A stretch of DNA of 64,000 nt, from assembly GCA_963817485.1 (NCBI GenBank), contig CAWFOR010000005.1, positions 310,001 to 374,000 of the forward strand, read 5' to 3'. This stretch comes from Hyphomicrobium_A sp963817485 (GTDB lineage Bacteria > Pseudomonadota > Alphaproteobacteria > Rhizobiales > Hyphomicrobiaceae). Positions 10,677-20,903 of this stretch are shown in pieces. The translations under genes and the position numbers were made by a program. Position 1 is the stretch's first letter. Each line of letters starts with the position of its first letter. The notes under the pieces are model-generated. The model saw only the letters and a list, made by a program, of their open reading frames with translations. It was not told where the DNA came from and did not search any database.

Positions 10677-11411
10677 CTAGTCGTCGCGTTTGTCGCGCGT
10701 CAGCGGCACGAACTGGACCGGCGCGATCTCGCGGCGCGCCGTGCTGCCGTCCTCGCTCTTGGTGATGACGATGAGCTGCTGCGCGAGCCGGCCCACGGGG
10801 ATAACGAGGTGACCGCCGGGCTTTAGCTGCTCGATGAGCGCGGGCGGGACATGATCGGGCGCGGCGGTGACGATGATGGCGTCAAAGGGCGCATGCTCGG
10901 GCCACCCCTTATAGCCGTCGCCGATCCGTGCGTGCACGTTGGAATAGCCGAGACGCTCCAGCGTCGCGGCCGCGGTGCGCCCAAGGGGCTCGACGATCTC
11001 GATGGTGTAGACGTCCTTCGCAAGCTCAGCGAGGACGGCCGACTGATAGCCGCATCCGGTGCCGATCTCCAGCACCGTATCGCCCGGCTCGAGCTCGAGC
11101 AGGTCGGTCATCAGCGCGACGATGAAGGGCTGCGAGATGGTCTGTCCGGAGCCGATCGAGAGTGGGCGATTACGATAGGCCGAGCGCCTCTGCAGGGACG
11201 GGACGAACTGGTGGCGCGGAACCTTGCCCATCGCCGCCAGCACGCGCGCATCGATCTGGCCGGGGCTGCCCTCGCCCCGGGCCTGCCGCGACAGCGAGAC
11301 GATCTCGTCTACCATCTGCCGCCGCTCGTCGGCGCGATCATCTTCCGCCATGGCTGCGGCGCCCATCAGCAGGACCAACAGAAATAGTCGTACGGCCGCC
11401 ACGCCTACCAA
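10677..11411 (-). CDS. pcm: protein-L-isoaspartate O-methyltransferase with signal peptide
   Basis: PCMT methylates L-isoaspartyl residues in aged proteins using S-adenosylmethionine. Visible motifs: VPRHQFVP, IGSGQTISQPFIVALMTDLL and the SAM-binding VLEIGTGCGYQSAVLAELA near residue 117, then DAIIVTAAPDHVPPAL and GGHLVIPVG. Unlike the usual cytosolic enzyme, the first 22 residues (RLFLLVLLMGAAAMA) read as a signal peptide, which suggests export to the periplasm. The start is not certain: TTG at 11411 has GAGG just upstream, and a GTG lies three codons inside. Catalytic identity is firm; location is inferred. Confidence 0.9.
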   Translation of the reverse strand: MVGVAAVRLFLLVLLMGAAAMAEDDRADERRQMVDEIVSLSRQARGEGSPGQIDARVLAAMGKVPRHQFVPSLQRRSAYRNRPLSIGSGQTISQPFIVALMTDLLELEPGDTVLEIGTGCGYQSAVLAELAKDVYTIEIVEPLGRTAAATLERLGYSNVHARIGDGYKGWPEHAPFDAIIVTAAPDHVPPALIEQLKPGGHLVIPVGRLAQQLIVITKSEDGSTARREIAPVQFVPLTRDKRDD

Positions 11412-11468
11412 TTCCTCAATGCGCCGGAACAGGAGCTAAGAGGCGAGCGATGCGCAATCCCTGGCGCC

Positions 11469-12926
11469 TCAGGCGGCCTCGCGCTTCGCCGTGATGAGGT
11501 CCCAGGCGATGTTGATCTGGCGGATACGCTCCTCGCGCACAAGCCGATCCTCCTCGTCGCGCGCGTGATCGGGATGCCAGCTCATGCGCAGCGCATCGAC
11601 GATCTTCTTGAGCACGCCCTCGCTGACGTCGGCGTTGACGCCCAGCACATCGTAGGCCTCGCTCGTGGTGCGCGGCAAGGCGGTCGACGGACGCCCGCCC
11701 GCGAGGCTCGCCGCCGCGCTCTCGGCGATGCGGCGGATACGCTCGAGCTCGCGCACGAGCGCGCGATAGTGCGGACCCGTGTTGGCCGGGGACACGCCCT
11801 CGCGCACGCCGGTCTCGACGTTCCGCAAACGCTCGCGCAGATGTTTCAGCTCGGACTGCAGCACGTCGCGCAGCGGCCCGGCGCCCTTGAGTTGCGCGAC
11901 CGCAGTTTCCGTCTGCGCGAGAAAGGCTGCGACCGCCGCGCCGGCGTTGGAGAGGTTGGGGGCGGAAAAGGCGCGGCGCGCAACACGCTCGGATGCGTCG
12001 CGCCGGAACGCGCGCGTAAGACGCGGAGCCGAGGCGAGGACACGCGCCGGCCACGCCGGCGAAGAGCGCAAGCGCGCAGCGCCGGCCACCGTCATTAGTC
12101 CCAACGCGACGAAGAAAAGCGTCCAGGGATCGAAGACGCTCGTGCTTTTCGGCTGCGGGGGCGGCGCGCCGTAGTCGCGCTCGTCGCGAACGACGGTCAC
12201 CCAGTCGTCGCCAGCCATCGTCGCTCCGCGTGGGGCGCCATAGGACGCGCCCGCCGGCTCGATCAAGACTTGCGGATCGGCTTTGGCAAGTAGCGTCTCG
12301 CCGGGCCCGGTCGCCAGCGCCGCGTCCTCGCCGGCGTCGAGTCGCGCTTCATCGACGCTATAGGCCACATCGGCCGAGACGAGCTGGAGCCGCGCCCCGA
12401 ACTCGCCAATCGGGGCGAAACCTTCGGGCAATACCACGTGGTCGACGTCGGCGAGACGGCGACGCCAGGGAAGGCAATCCTGCATGAACACCACGCGGCG
12501 CTCGAGCCGATCGCGTCCGCGCCCTGGCGGCCCGTCGTAGCAGCCTTCGCCAGGGCCTTGCGCGTTGCGCGCCGGCAGCACGATGTTGAGGCGGCCATCG
12601 TCGACCCACGCGCGGCTCGCGCCCGTGTGCCCGATGGCGGCGACGACGCGCATCCAGGCGACGCCCACACCGCCACAGGAGATGACGAAGCGGTGCACCA
12701 TCAAGGTGCGGCAGCCGCTGGCCAGCGGCGGCCGGCAGGTGGTGATGGCCTCCTGGTCGCGCGTGCCGATGATGGGGTAGCTCTTGGAAACGGCGGGCGA
12801 GAGCCTGATGCGGCCGCCGTCGAGGCCACAATCGAACGGCATTACAAGACGTTCGCGGGCTTCCGCGAAGCCCATGCCAGCGAGTCCGAGGCTCGACAGC
12901 AGCAAAATCCGAAGGACGCGACGCAC
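11469..12926 (-). CDS. membrane protein with exported domain and C-terminal J domain
   Basis: The GTG at 12926 is chosen because GAGGGGG lies just upstream and a signal peptide follows at once (RVLRILLLSSLGLAGMGFA). Residues about 25-255 contain several cysteines and would be periplasmic. A single membrane segment (LFFVALGLMTVAGAARL) is near residue 270. The remaining helical region, with a coiled-coil-like stretch (LKHLRERLRNVE), would be cytoplasmic and ends in a J domain: AYDVLGV, then HPD near residue 450. The J domain is the Hsp70-stimulating unit of DnaJ proteins, so the protein may recruit DnaK to the inner membrane. The N-terminal domain is not recognised. About 485 residues; intact. 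Confidence 0.75.
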   Translation of the reverse strand: MRRVLRILLLSSLGLAGMGFAEARERLVMPFDCGLDGGRIRLSPAVSKSYPIIGTRDQEAITTCRPPLASGCRTLMVHRFVISCGGVGVAWMRVVAAIGHTGASRAWVDDGRLNIVLPARNAQGPGEGCYDGPPGRGRDRLERRVVFMQDCLPWRRRLADVDHVVLPEGFAPIGEFGARLQLVSADVAYSVDEARLDAGEDAALATGPGETLLAKADPQVLIEPAGASYGAPRGATMAGDDWVTVVRDERDYGAPPPQPKSTSVFDPWTLFFVALGLMTVAGAARLRSSPAWPARVLASAPRLTRAFRRDASERVARRAFSAPNLSNAGAAVAAFLAQTETAVAQLKGAGPLRDVLQSELKHLRERLRNVETGVREGVSPANTGPHYRALVRELERIRRIAESAAASLAGGRPSTALPRTTSEAYDVLGVNADVSEGVLKKIVDALRMSWHPDHARDEEDRLVREERIRQINIAWDLITAKREAA

Positions 12927-13224
12927 CCTATCCCCCTCGATGTCGTACGCACGTTGCCTTCTGTTAACCCTAAGAGCGGCACGACTGTGGCAGGAATCGC
13001 CGTTATGCACGGCTGAAAAACGGGCAGCTCTTGACGCGTTGAACGCGTCCTTCCCGGCGCAAAGCAGCGTGGGCAGCCGTCAAAATGCTGCACGATCATT
13101 CGCGTAGTCTCGACAACCTGAAGGGTGCGCCCTAGAAGAGCCGCTAGACACGCGCCGGCTGCTCTGGGGATTGCAAGGCGGGCACCTTCGCACGGGTCGC
13201 GCAGCGTTGTGGGGAGCGGAAATC

Positions 13225-14680
13225 ATGCCTTCGGCAGATGCGCAGGATGCCACGGCCAACGCCGGCTTCTTTCCCGCCACTTCGAGCTCCACAACCGCGC
13301 CGCCCGCTGCCGCAGCCGCGACCGCCGCACCGAAAGTCTCCGGCTTCGACGCGATCAAGCCCGAAAGCCAGCGTGGGCGCGAGCGGTTCATCCCCGTCAC
13401 ACGATTTGCCTTGCTCGACCGCCTGACCATGGCGAACGCGTGGCCCGGCGGCCAGGCGCAGGAGGCGCGCCGCTTCTTCCGCTACCTCGATCACTGGCGG
13501 CGCCAGCAATACAACGCTGAGCTGAACGGGCTGGAAGAGACCTACGAGCCCTTCAGCCCCGACAGCGACCTGCTGATGACACGCGCGTTCACTCCGAACG
13601 AGCGCCTCATCATGCAAAAGCGCGTCGTTCAGGGCATGGCGCGCATCCTCGAGCAGGCGAACTACGTGCGCATCGATCCGAGCGACGTGGAGCTGATCCT
13701 GACGCGCGAATTCGGCCTACGACCTCGACCTGTTCGTCGACCTCGAAGCCTTCGAGGAGGTGTTGATCTTCTACCGCGGCGCCTCGACCAAGCGCGATAA
13801 GCGGCGCCGGTGGCACAAGTTCTATCTCAAGGAAGAGTTCGACATTCCGATCTTCCAGCGGCTGTTCCTGCTGTTCAAGCTAAAGCCGTTCGATGTGCGC
13901 GTGCGCGAGGTCATGGCCGCGCAGAAGCTCACCCGCAGGGAGGCCGAGAAGCTCGTCAAGCGCGCCCGCGCGTCGATGCCGCCGCAGGTAAAGGAAGAAA
14001 ACATCTACATGAAGCTCTTCAAGAACATCCCGAGGAGCGATCTCGAGATGGTCTTCCCCAACACGCAGGTCCGGTTCCGGCTTTATGACAAGCTGCGGCT
14101 TGGCGCGACCGCGAGCGGCGGCCTCGGGCTCGGCGCGTTCGGCGCCGCCGGCAAGATTGCGCTGCTCGCGACCAACCCGTTCGCTGCCGTGGGCGCGGTG
14201 TTCGGTCTCGGCGGCATCGCCTTCCGCCAGGCCATCAACTTCATGAACCAGAAGCAGCGCTATCTCGTCGTGATGGCGCAGAACCTCTACTTCCATTCGA
14301 TGGCGGACAACCGCGGCGTGATGCTGAAGCTCGCCGCCCGCGCGGCCGAGGAAGACATCAAGGAGGAGATGCTGCTCTACAGCGTCCTGGCGAAGGAAAA
14401 CGCGCGCAAGCAGGATCTGCCCGACATCGACACCGCGATCGAGCAGTATCTCGCGACGAGCTTCGGCGTTGCCGTGGACTTCGACATCCCCGACGCGCTG
14501 CGCCGCCTGACCGAGGACGGCATCGTCAGCGAGCGCCCCGACGGCACGCTCGTCACGCTGCCGCCCAAGGAAGCAGCGCTGCATATCGACGCCAAGTGGG
14601 ACCGCTTCCTCGACGAGTTGCCCGAGCCACTCTCGGCTGAGGGCATGGAGTTCGAAGGCGCCACGGACGGCTCCGCGTGA
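13225..14680 (+). CDS. DUF3754 (TMEM143-like) membrane protein, one frame break
   Basis: The ATG at 13225 has GGAG eight bases upstream; an in-frame start at 13171 lacks one. After an Ala-rich leader come FIPVTRFALLDRLT and MQKRVVQGMARILEQANYVRID. The frame breaks at 13714 (ATTCGGCC carries one base too many) and resumes as AYDLDLFVDLEAFEEVLIFY RG. The second half has KRDKRRRWHKFYLKEEFDIP, MKLFKNIPRSDLEMVFPN, two hydrophobic segments (GLGLGAFGAAGKIALLATNP and AAVGAVFGLGGIAF) and a helical end. This matches DUF3754, a family shared with eukaryotic TMEM143 and without known function. Joined length is about 485 residues. Its stop overlaps the start of prmA by four bases. Confidence 0.8.
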
Positions 14681-15603
14681 GCGCGGCCGGCGTCGAAGCG
14701 GCCGCACTCGCTCGCCCCGACATGCCCCGGCCCTGCAAGCTCTCGGCCGAGACCGCCGATCCCGCATTCGCGCACGCGCTTGCAGACGCACTCGAGAGCC
14801 TGCACGGGCCCGCGCCCGATGCGGTGACACACTTCGAGGCCGGCCCGGGAACCTGGCGCGTCGAAGCCTACTTTCCAGCATCGCCGGCGCTCGACCCGCT
14901 TCGCGCCCGGCTCGGCAGCATCCTGGGAAGGGCGCTTCCCGCCCTGCTGCTCGAGAGCATCCCCGACCTCAACTGGGTCGCCATCTCCCAGGCAGCGCTT
15001 CCACCCGTGCAGGCCGGTCGCTTCACCGTCCACGGCACGCATGATCGCGCCCGCGTGCCACGCAGCCCCAACGCCATCCTCATCGACGCGGGCGAGGCCT
15101 TCGGCACGGCGCACCATGCGACGACGCTCGGCTGCCTGCAGGCCATCGACCGCCTGACGCGCCGGCGTACGTTCGCCCGCGTCCTCGACCTCGGCTGCGG
15201 ATCGGGCATCCTCGCCATCGCCGCGGCACGCGCGATGCCCCAGGCTCAGGTGCTGGCGACCGACAACGATCCGGTCGCGGTCGCGGTCGCCGCGGAGAAC
15301 GCCAAGGCCAACGGCGTCGAGAGCCGCATTGCGTTTGCCTGCGCCGGCGGCCTCGCCCACCCCTGGCTGCGCCACGCCGCGCCCTTCGACCTCATCATCG
15401 CCAACATCCTAGCCGGGCCGCTCAGGGCGCTTGCCGCCGAGGTGGGAAAGGCTGCGCGCAAAGGCGGCATCGTCATCCTGTCCGGATTGCTCGAGCCTGA
15501 GGCTCCGGCCGTGATCGCGGCCTACGGCGCGCACGCATTCGCCCTCGTTGAGCATCGGCGCATCGCCGGCTGGGCGACGCTGACGCTGCGCAAGCGCCGC
15601 TGA
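14677..15603 (+). CDS. prmA: ribosomal protein L11 methyltransferase
   Basis: PrmA trimethylates ribosomal protein L11 with SAM in the cytosol. The protein has the two expected parts: an N-terminal substrate-binding region with DLNWVAISQAALPPVQAGRF, and a methyltransferase domain with GEAFGTAHHATTLGCLQAID, VLDLGCGSGILAIAAARA (SAM site near residue 170) and DLIIANILAGPLRALA. It ends GWATLTLRKRR at 308 residues, normal for alphaproteobacteria. The GTG start at 14677 overlaps the DUF3754 stop (GTGA), so the two are probably co-translated. Intact. Confidence 0.92.
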   Translation: MSAAGVEAAALARPDMPRPCKLSAETADPAFAHALADALESLHGPAPDAVTHFEAGPGTWRVEAYFPASPALDPLRARLGSILGRALPALLLESIPDLNWVAISQAALPPVQAGRFTVHGTHDRARVPRSPNAILIDAGEAFGTAHHATTLGCLQAIDRLTRRRTFARVLDLGCGSGILAIAAARAMPQAQVLATDNDPVAVAVAAENAKANGVESRIAFACAGGLAHPWLRHAAPFDLIIANILAGPLRALAAEVGKAARKGGIVILSGLLEPEAPAVIAAYGAHAFALVEHRRIAGWATLTLRKRR

Positions 15604-15651
15604 CCACAACGCGAGATTGCCCAGCCGCCGCGACCCGAATAAACAGGGCTT

Positions 15652-17463
15652 ATGTTCCAGACCTTCGAAGCTCCCGCCCAGCGCGGCGCCGCCACCACCC
15701 GCATCAAGGAGCTGCGCCGGCTCATGGCCGCGGCAAAGCTCGACGCCTATCTCATCCCACGCGCCGACGAGCACCAGGGCGAGTACGTCCCGGCCTGCGC
15801 CGAGCGCCTGAAGTGGCTCACGGGCTTCTCGGGCTCGGCCGGGCTAGCGATCGTCGGCAAGAAGGCGGCGGTGCTGTTCGTCGATGGCCGCTACACCGTG
15901 CAGGCGCGCGCCGAGGTCGACGCTGCGACGATGGAGGTCTCGAAGCTGCCGCGCGGGCGAATTGCGGAGTGGCTCAGCGAGCATTTGAGCCGCGGGCAGA
16001 CCGTGGGCTACGACCCGAAGCTGCACACGGTCGGCGAGGTCGAGCGGCTCACGGCCGCGCTCAAGGCCAAAGATATCAAGCTGCGCCCCGTCGCGCGCAA
16101 TCTCGTCGACCGCCTGTGGGGGCGCGAGCGCCCAACGCCGCCCATGAGCCCGGCCAGCGTGCAGCCGCTGAAGCTCGCGGGAAGGTCGGCGCAGGACAAA
16201 ATCGCCGACATCCAGGCGAGGCTCAAGGCCGACGGGCACGACGCGGTCATCCTCACCTTGAGCGATTCCGTTGCGTGGGCGTTCAACATCCGCGGCGCCG
16301 ACATTCCGCACATTCCCGTCGCGCTCGCGTTCGCCATCATCCCGCAGGCGGGCAAGCCCGAGCTCTTCATCTCACCGGAGAAGATCGACACGGCAGCGCG
16401 CGCCCATCTGGATGCATTTGCCAAGCTCTCCCCGCCCCAAGCCCTCTCCGACCGCATCAAGACCCTGCGCAAGGCCAAGAAGCGCGTGCGCCTCGACCCG
16501 AACACGGCGAGCTCTTGGTTCGCGCGCGCGCTTGGTGGGCCCGGACGCATTGCGCGTGGGCCAGATCCCTCTCTCGCGCTCAAGGCGGTGAAGACTTCAG
16601 CCGAGATCAAGGGCGCGCGCGCGGCGCAGGCCCGGGACGGCGCCGCGATCGTCCGCTTCCTTGCCTGGCTCGACGCGCAATCCCCCGGCGAGATCGACGA
16701 GATCGAGGCCGTGCGGCGGCTCGAAGGCTTCCGGCGCGCGACGAATCAGCTTCGCGAGATCAGCTTCGACACGATCTCCGGCAGCGGGCCCAATGGCGCC
16801 ATCGTGCACTACCGGGTCAACGCCGCGACCAACCGCAAGCTGCGCGCAGGCGAGCTGTTCCTCATCGACAGCGGCGCGCAGTATCTCGACGGTACCACCG
16901 ACATTACGCGCACGGTCGCCATCGGCAAGCCGACGCCGGAGATGCGCGAGCGCTTCACGCTCGTGCTCAAGGGCCACATCGCGATTGCCACCGCGCGCTT
17001 TCCCGAGGGCACGCGCGGCATCGACCTCGACCCGCTCGCGCGGCGTGCGCTGTGGCAGCACGGCCTCGACTACGACCACGGTACCGGCCATGGCGTCGGC
17101 AGCTACCTCTCCGTGCACGAGGGGCCGCAGTCGATCTCGAAGGCCGGGATGGCGCCGCTGCTGCCGGGCATGATCTGCTCCAACGAGCCCGGCTACTACA
17201 AGGAGGGCGCGTACGGCATCCGCATCGAGAACCTGGTGCTGGTGACGGAGCCGGCGACGGTCGCCGGCGGCGACCGCCCGATGATGAGTTTCGAGACGCT
17301 GACGCTGGCGCCGATCGACCGGCGCCTGATCGTGAAGGAGATGCTCGGGCCTGACGAGATCGCGTGGCTGAACGCCTACCACGCGCGGGTTGCAGAGACG
17401 CTCGCGCCCGACCTCGATCCCGAGACACGCCGCTGGCTCGCCGCAGCGACGGCGCCGCTCTAG
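15652..17463 (+). CDS. pepP: Xaa-Pro aminopeptidase, M24B family
   Basis: The enzyme removes N-terminal residues that precede proline, using two metal ions. Residues 15-300 form the creatinase-like N-terminal half (DAYLIPRADEHQGEYVP, LTGFSGSAGLAIV, VDGRYTVQARAEV) repeated in a second such domain. The catalytic pita-bread domain carries the metal ligands: Asp pair in IDSGAQYLDGTTDITRT near residue 405, His in GTGHGVGSYL near 477, Glu in SNEPGYY near 510 and Glu in IRIENLVL near 523. A C-terminal M24_C segment follows. At 603 residues it matches the long three-domain form rather than the 440-residue E. coli PepP. Intact; it converges on the sulfotransferase gene with a 6-base gap. Confidence 0.92.
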   Translation: MFQTFEAPAQRGAATTRIKELRRLMAAAKLDAYLIPRADEHQGEYVPACAERLKWLTGFSGSAGLAIVGKKAAVLFVDGRYTVQARAEVDAATMEVSKLPRGRIAEWLSEHLSRGQTVGYDPKLHTVGEVERLTAALKAKDIKLRPVARNLVDRLWGRERPTPPMSPASVQPLKLAGRSAQDKIADIQARLKADGHDAVILTLSDSVAWAFNIRGADIPHIPVALAFAIIPQAGKPELFISPEKIDTAARAHLDAFAKLSPPQALSDRIKTLRKAKKRVRLDPNTASSWFARALGGPGRIARGPDPSLALKAVKTSAEIKGARAAQARDGAAIVRFLAWLDAQSPGEIDEIEAVRRLEGFRRATNQLREISFDTISGSGPNGAIVHYRVNAATNRKLRAGELFLIDSGAQYLDGTTDITRTVAIGKPTPEMRERFTLVLKGHIAIATARFPEGTRGIDLDPLARRALWQHGLDYDHGTGHGVGSYLSVHEGPQSISKAGMAPLLPGMICSNEPGYYKEGAYGIRIENLVLVTEPATVAGGDRPMMSFETLTLAPIDRRLIVKEMLGPDEIAWLNAYHARVAETLAPDLDPETRRWLAAATAPL

Positions 17464-17469
17464 CCGCCG

Positions 17470-18723
17470 TCAGCCGGCCGCGACCGCCACCCACGGCTCC
17501 TGCGGCTGCAAGCGGCGGCGCACGTCCTCGACCGTCAGCCCGAAGTCGCTCAGCTGATAGCGGTGCGTGCCGTGCTTGTCGCTCGGATGGCTCGCGAGCC
17601 AGGCGGTCATTTTCGCCTTGAGCTCGGGATCGAAGGGATAGTCGAAGCGGTCGTAGATCGACAGCGCCTTGCCGACGGGATCGGCGACCAGCTCGTCGAA
17701 GGCGACGTGCAGGATCTGATCGCGCGGGATCGTCTTGAGCGCGGCGCGCCCGGCTTCTTGGCAACGCTCTGCCATGTTGAGGGCGAACTCCGCTACCTGG
17801 CCGAGGTCGACCTCATCCGACGTCATGCTCCAGGTCACCGCGGTGAGGCTGCACAGGGAGGCGATGATCTTCTCCGGATCGCGGTGCGTATAGACGATGC
17901 GCGCATCGGGATAGGTATCGAGCAGCTGGCGGATGCCGGACAGGTGGTTGGGACACTTCAAGACCCAGTGCTGGCGCCGGTCGAGCCACTGCAGCACCTG
18001 AAGCTGGCGCTTGTGCATGGGATAGACGTCGGCGTGCGCAGAGGGGTTCCACCACTGCCAGTAGCTCGGCAGGTAGCCGAAATCGAAGCCCGGCGGCACC
18101 AGGAAGTGGGTGCGGAAGAGGTGGTAGCACTCCTCCGGGTCCTCGGCCTCGATCGGGTGGATCTTGTCGAGCTCGGGACCGACCCACTTGAGCGTTGCGA
18201 TGGAGCGCTTCGCCTTGGCGAGGCGGCCGTCAACGCCGCCCTTGTAGGCGGTCGCGTTGCGCGGAAACGGCTGGTAGGCCTCCCAGAAGGGGAGGAACCG
18301 CGCGCCCGAGTGCAGCGACAGGAGCCGCTGCAGCAGCGTGGTGCCGGTGCGCGGCAGGCCGAGCACGAACAGCGGGCGCTTGATCTCTTCTTTCAGGATC
18401 TCGGGGTGGCGGGCGATGAAGTCCTCGAACCCGAGCGCGTTGGTGGCGCTGCGCTCGAACTGGCTGCGGATGACGAGCGCGCCGAACAGCGAGGGCTTGA
18501 TGTCGTCGTTGAAGGCCTTCGCGCGCGGCGGCAGGGCCCTCAAGAGCGGGGCCGGCCAATTGTCGCGCTTCCACTTGCGCTCGACGATTCGCTTCAACTT
18601 TTCCGTATCGACGCGGGGCCATAGCCCCAGCGCCCGCACGAGCGGTCCTAGCGTGTTCAACAGGCGAATGGGCAACGGGGGCCCGAGCCGCACACCTGAT
18701 TGCAATCGTCTCCGCTTGAGCAA
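17470..18723 (-). CDS. sulfotransferase family protein
   Basis: Sulfotransferases move sulfate from PAPS to an acceptor. The 5'-phosphosulfate loop reads FVLGLPRTGTTLLQRLLSLH near residue 118 and the 3'-phosphate site reads VYTHRDPEKIIASLCSL. A basic N-terminus and a C-terminal RYQLSDFGLT segment fit the Sulfotransfer_3 family seen widely in proteobacteria. The start is taken as TTG at 18723 because AAGGAGG lies five bases upstream; the frame is open a further ten codons. The acceptor is unknown. Length is 417 residues; intact. It lies 30 bases after the end of ligA on the same strand. Confidence 0.85.
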   Translation of the reverse strand: MLKRRRLQSGVRLGPPLPIRLLNTLGPLVRALGLWPRVDTEKLKRIVERKWKRDNWPAPLLRALPPRAKAFNDDIKPSLFGALVIRSQFERSATNALGFEDFIARHPEILKEEIKRPLFVLGLPRTGTTLLQRLLSLHSGARFLPFWEAYQPFPRNATAYKGGVDGRLAKAKRSIATLKWVGPELDKIHPIEAEDPEECYHLFRTHFLVPPGFDFGYLPSYWQWWNPSAHADVYPMHKRQLQVLQWLDRRQHWVLKCPNHLSGIRQLLDTYPDARIVYTHRDPEKIIASLCSLTAVTWSMTSDEVDLGQVAEFALNMAERCQEAGRAALKTIPRDQILHVAFDELVADPVGKALSIYDRFDYPFDPELKAKMTAWLASHPSDKHGTHRYQLSDFGLTVEDVRRRLQPQEPWVAVAAG

Positions 18724-18753
18724 ATCGCCTCCTTGGGTGCGCCGCCGGCGCAC

Positions 18754-20903
18754 CTAGCCATCGCTACCGCCGCCCGTCAACCGCAACCACTCGTCCTCGT
18801 CGATCACCTTGACGCCGAGCTCGCGTGCCTTCGTGAGCTTGGAGCCCGCGTCGGCGCCGGCCACAACGAGATCGGTCTTTTTCGACACCGAGCCCGCGAC
18901 CTTGGCGCCGAGGCGCTCGGCCTGCGACTTCGCCTCCCCGCGCGTCAGCTTTCTCCAGCGTGCCGGTGAAGACGACGGTCTTGCCGGCCACGGGCGAGGA
19001 GGTCGCGCGCGCCTCCAGCGGCTGCGGGGTGACATATTCGAGCAGATCGTCGAAAACTTTCACATTGTGTGGCTCGGCGAAGAAGTCGGCGATCGCCTCG
19101 GCCACCACCTCGCCGATGCCCTCGATCGCATCGAGCTCGCGGAAAGCCTCGGTCTCCTTGCCCTTGGCGGCTTCCAGCATGGCCGCGCGGAAATTCTCGA
19201 TCGTGCCGTAGAAGCGGGCCAGGAGACGCGCCGTCGTCTCGCCTACGTGGCGGATGCCGAGCGCGAAGATGAAGCGGTCGAGCGCGATATTGCGCCGCGC
19301 CGCGATGGCGTTGAACAGCTTGGTTGCCGACTGCGGCCCCCAGCCCTCGCGCTCCTCGAGCCGAGCCTCAGCCCGCCGATCGCGCGCCTCGAGCGTGAAG
19401 ATGTCCTCCGGCGACTGGATCAGCTTGTCGTCGAAGAAGGCCTGGATGTGCTTCTCGCCCAGCCCCTCGATGTCGAAGGCGTTGCGCGAGACGAAGTGCT
19501 TCAGGCGCTCGACCCGCTGCGCCGCGCAGATGAGGCCGCCGGTGCAGCGGCGCACCACGTCGACGCGGCCGGTCTTCTCGTTGGTCTCGCGCACGGCGTG
19601 GCTGTCGCAGATCGGGCAACGGTCGGGAAACTTGAAGGGCTTTGCCCCCCTCGGGCGCTTCTCCGGCACGATGCCGACGATCTGCGGGATGACGTCGCCC
19701 GCGCGCTGAAGGATCACGGTATCGCCGATGCGCACGTCCTTGCGCGCGATCTCGTCCTCGTTGTGCAGCGTGGCGTTGGTGACGACGACGCCCCCCACAG
19801 TCACCGGCTCCAGCCTCGCGACGGGGGTGAGCGCGCCCGTGCGCCCGACCTGGATGTCGATGCCGCGGAGGATGGTCATCGCCTGCTGGGCCGGGAACTT
19901 GTGCGCAATCGCCCAGCGCGGCGAGCGCGAGACGAAGCCGAGCCGCTCCTGCAAAGAGAGGCTGTTCACCTTGTAGACGACGCCGTCGATGTCGTAGCTG
20001 AGGGAAGCGCGGTCGAGCGCCATCTCCTCGTAGTAGGCGATAAGCTCGTCCGCTCCCTCGCACACGCGGCCGAGCGGGTTGACCGGCAGCCCCCACCTGG
20101 CGAACGCCGCGTAGACACCCGATTGGGTGTCGGCCGGCAGCTCGGAGGCTTCGCCCCAGGCATACGCGAAGAAGCGCAACGGCCGCGAGGCCGTGATCGT
20201 GGGGTCGAGCTGACGCAGCGAGCCGGCGGCAGCGTTGCGCGGGTTGGCAAACACCTTAGCCGCCGGAGGCCTCCTGCTCGGCGTTGAGGCGAGCGAACTC
20301 CTCGTGCCCCATGTAGATCTCGCCGCGCACGTCGATCACCTCCGGCACCTTCCGGCCTTTGAGCTGGTGGGGGATCTCCGCAATGGTCATGACGTTCTTC
20401 GTCACGTTCTCGCCTTCGCTGCCATCCCCACGCGTGGCAGCCTCGACGAGGCGGCCGCCCTGATAGCGGATCGAGATCGATAGCCCGTCGATCTTCGGCT
20501 CGGCCGTGAAGGCGATCTTGTCGTCCGTGCCGAGACCCAAGAACCGCGCAACGCGCTCGACGAACTTGGTGACATCCTCGTTGTCGAAGGCATTCGACAA
20601 CGACAGCATGGGCACCCGGTGGCGGACCTTGCCGAAGCCGTCGCCGGGCTCCGCGCCGACGCGCCGCGACGGGCTGTCGGGGCGCACGAGCTTGGGAAAG
20701 CGCGCCTCGATCGCATCGTTGCGGACGCGCAGCGCGTCGTACTCGGCATCCGAGATCTCGGGCGCATCCTGCTGGTAGTAGAGTTCGTCGTGGTGGCGGA
20801 TGACGGCGGCGAGCCGCTTCAGCTCATCCTTGGCCTCGGCCTGACTGAGATCGGAGATGGCGGCGGCGCTAGCGTCCTTTCTCCTAGTCATCGGCTTCGT
20901 CAT
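18754..20903 (-). CDS. ligA: NAD-dependent DNA ligase, two frame breaks
   Basis: LigA seals nicks in replication and repair. Seen in order: the NAD-binding Ia region (RHHDELYYQQDAPEISDAEY), the adenylation motif AEPKIDG with Lys near residue 137, FANPRNAAAGSLRQLD, SYDIDGVVYKVNSL, the OB fold, the four-cysteine zinc finger (CPIC...CTGGLIC), helix-hairpin-helix repeats and a C-terminal BRCT domain (KTVVFTGTLEK, then SKKTDLVVAGADAGSKL). One extra base at about 20258 makes a TAA after EQEASGG, and one more near 18951 (AAA in place of AA) splits the BRCT domain. Joined length is about 715 residues, normal for the family. LigA is normally essential, so the breaks are probably errors. Confidence 0.92.
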
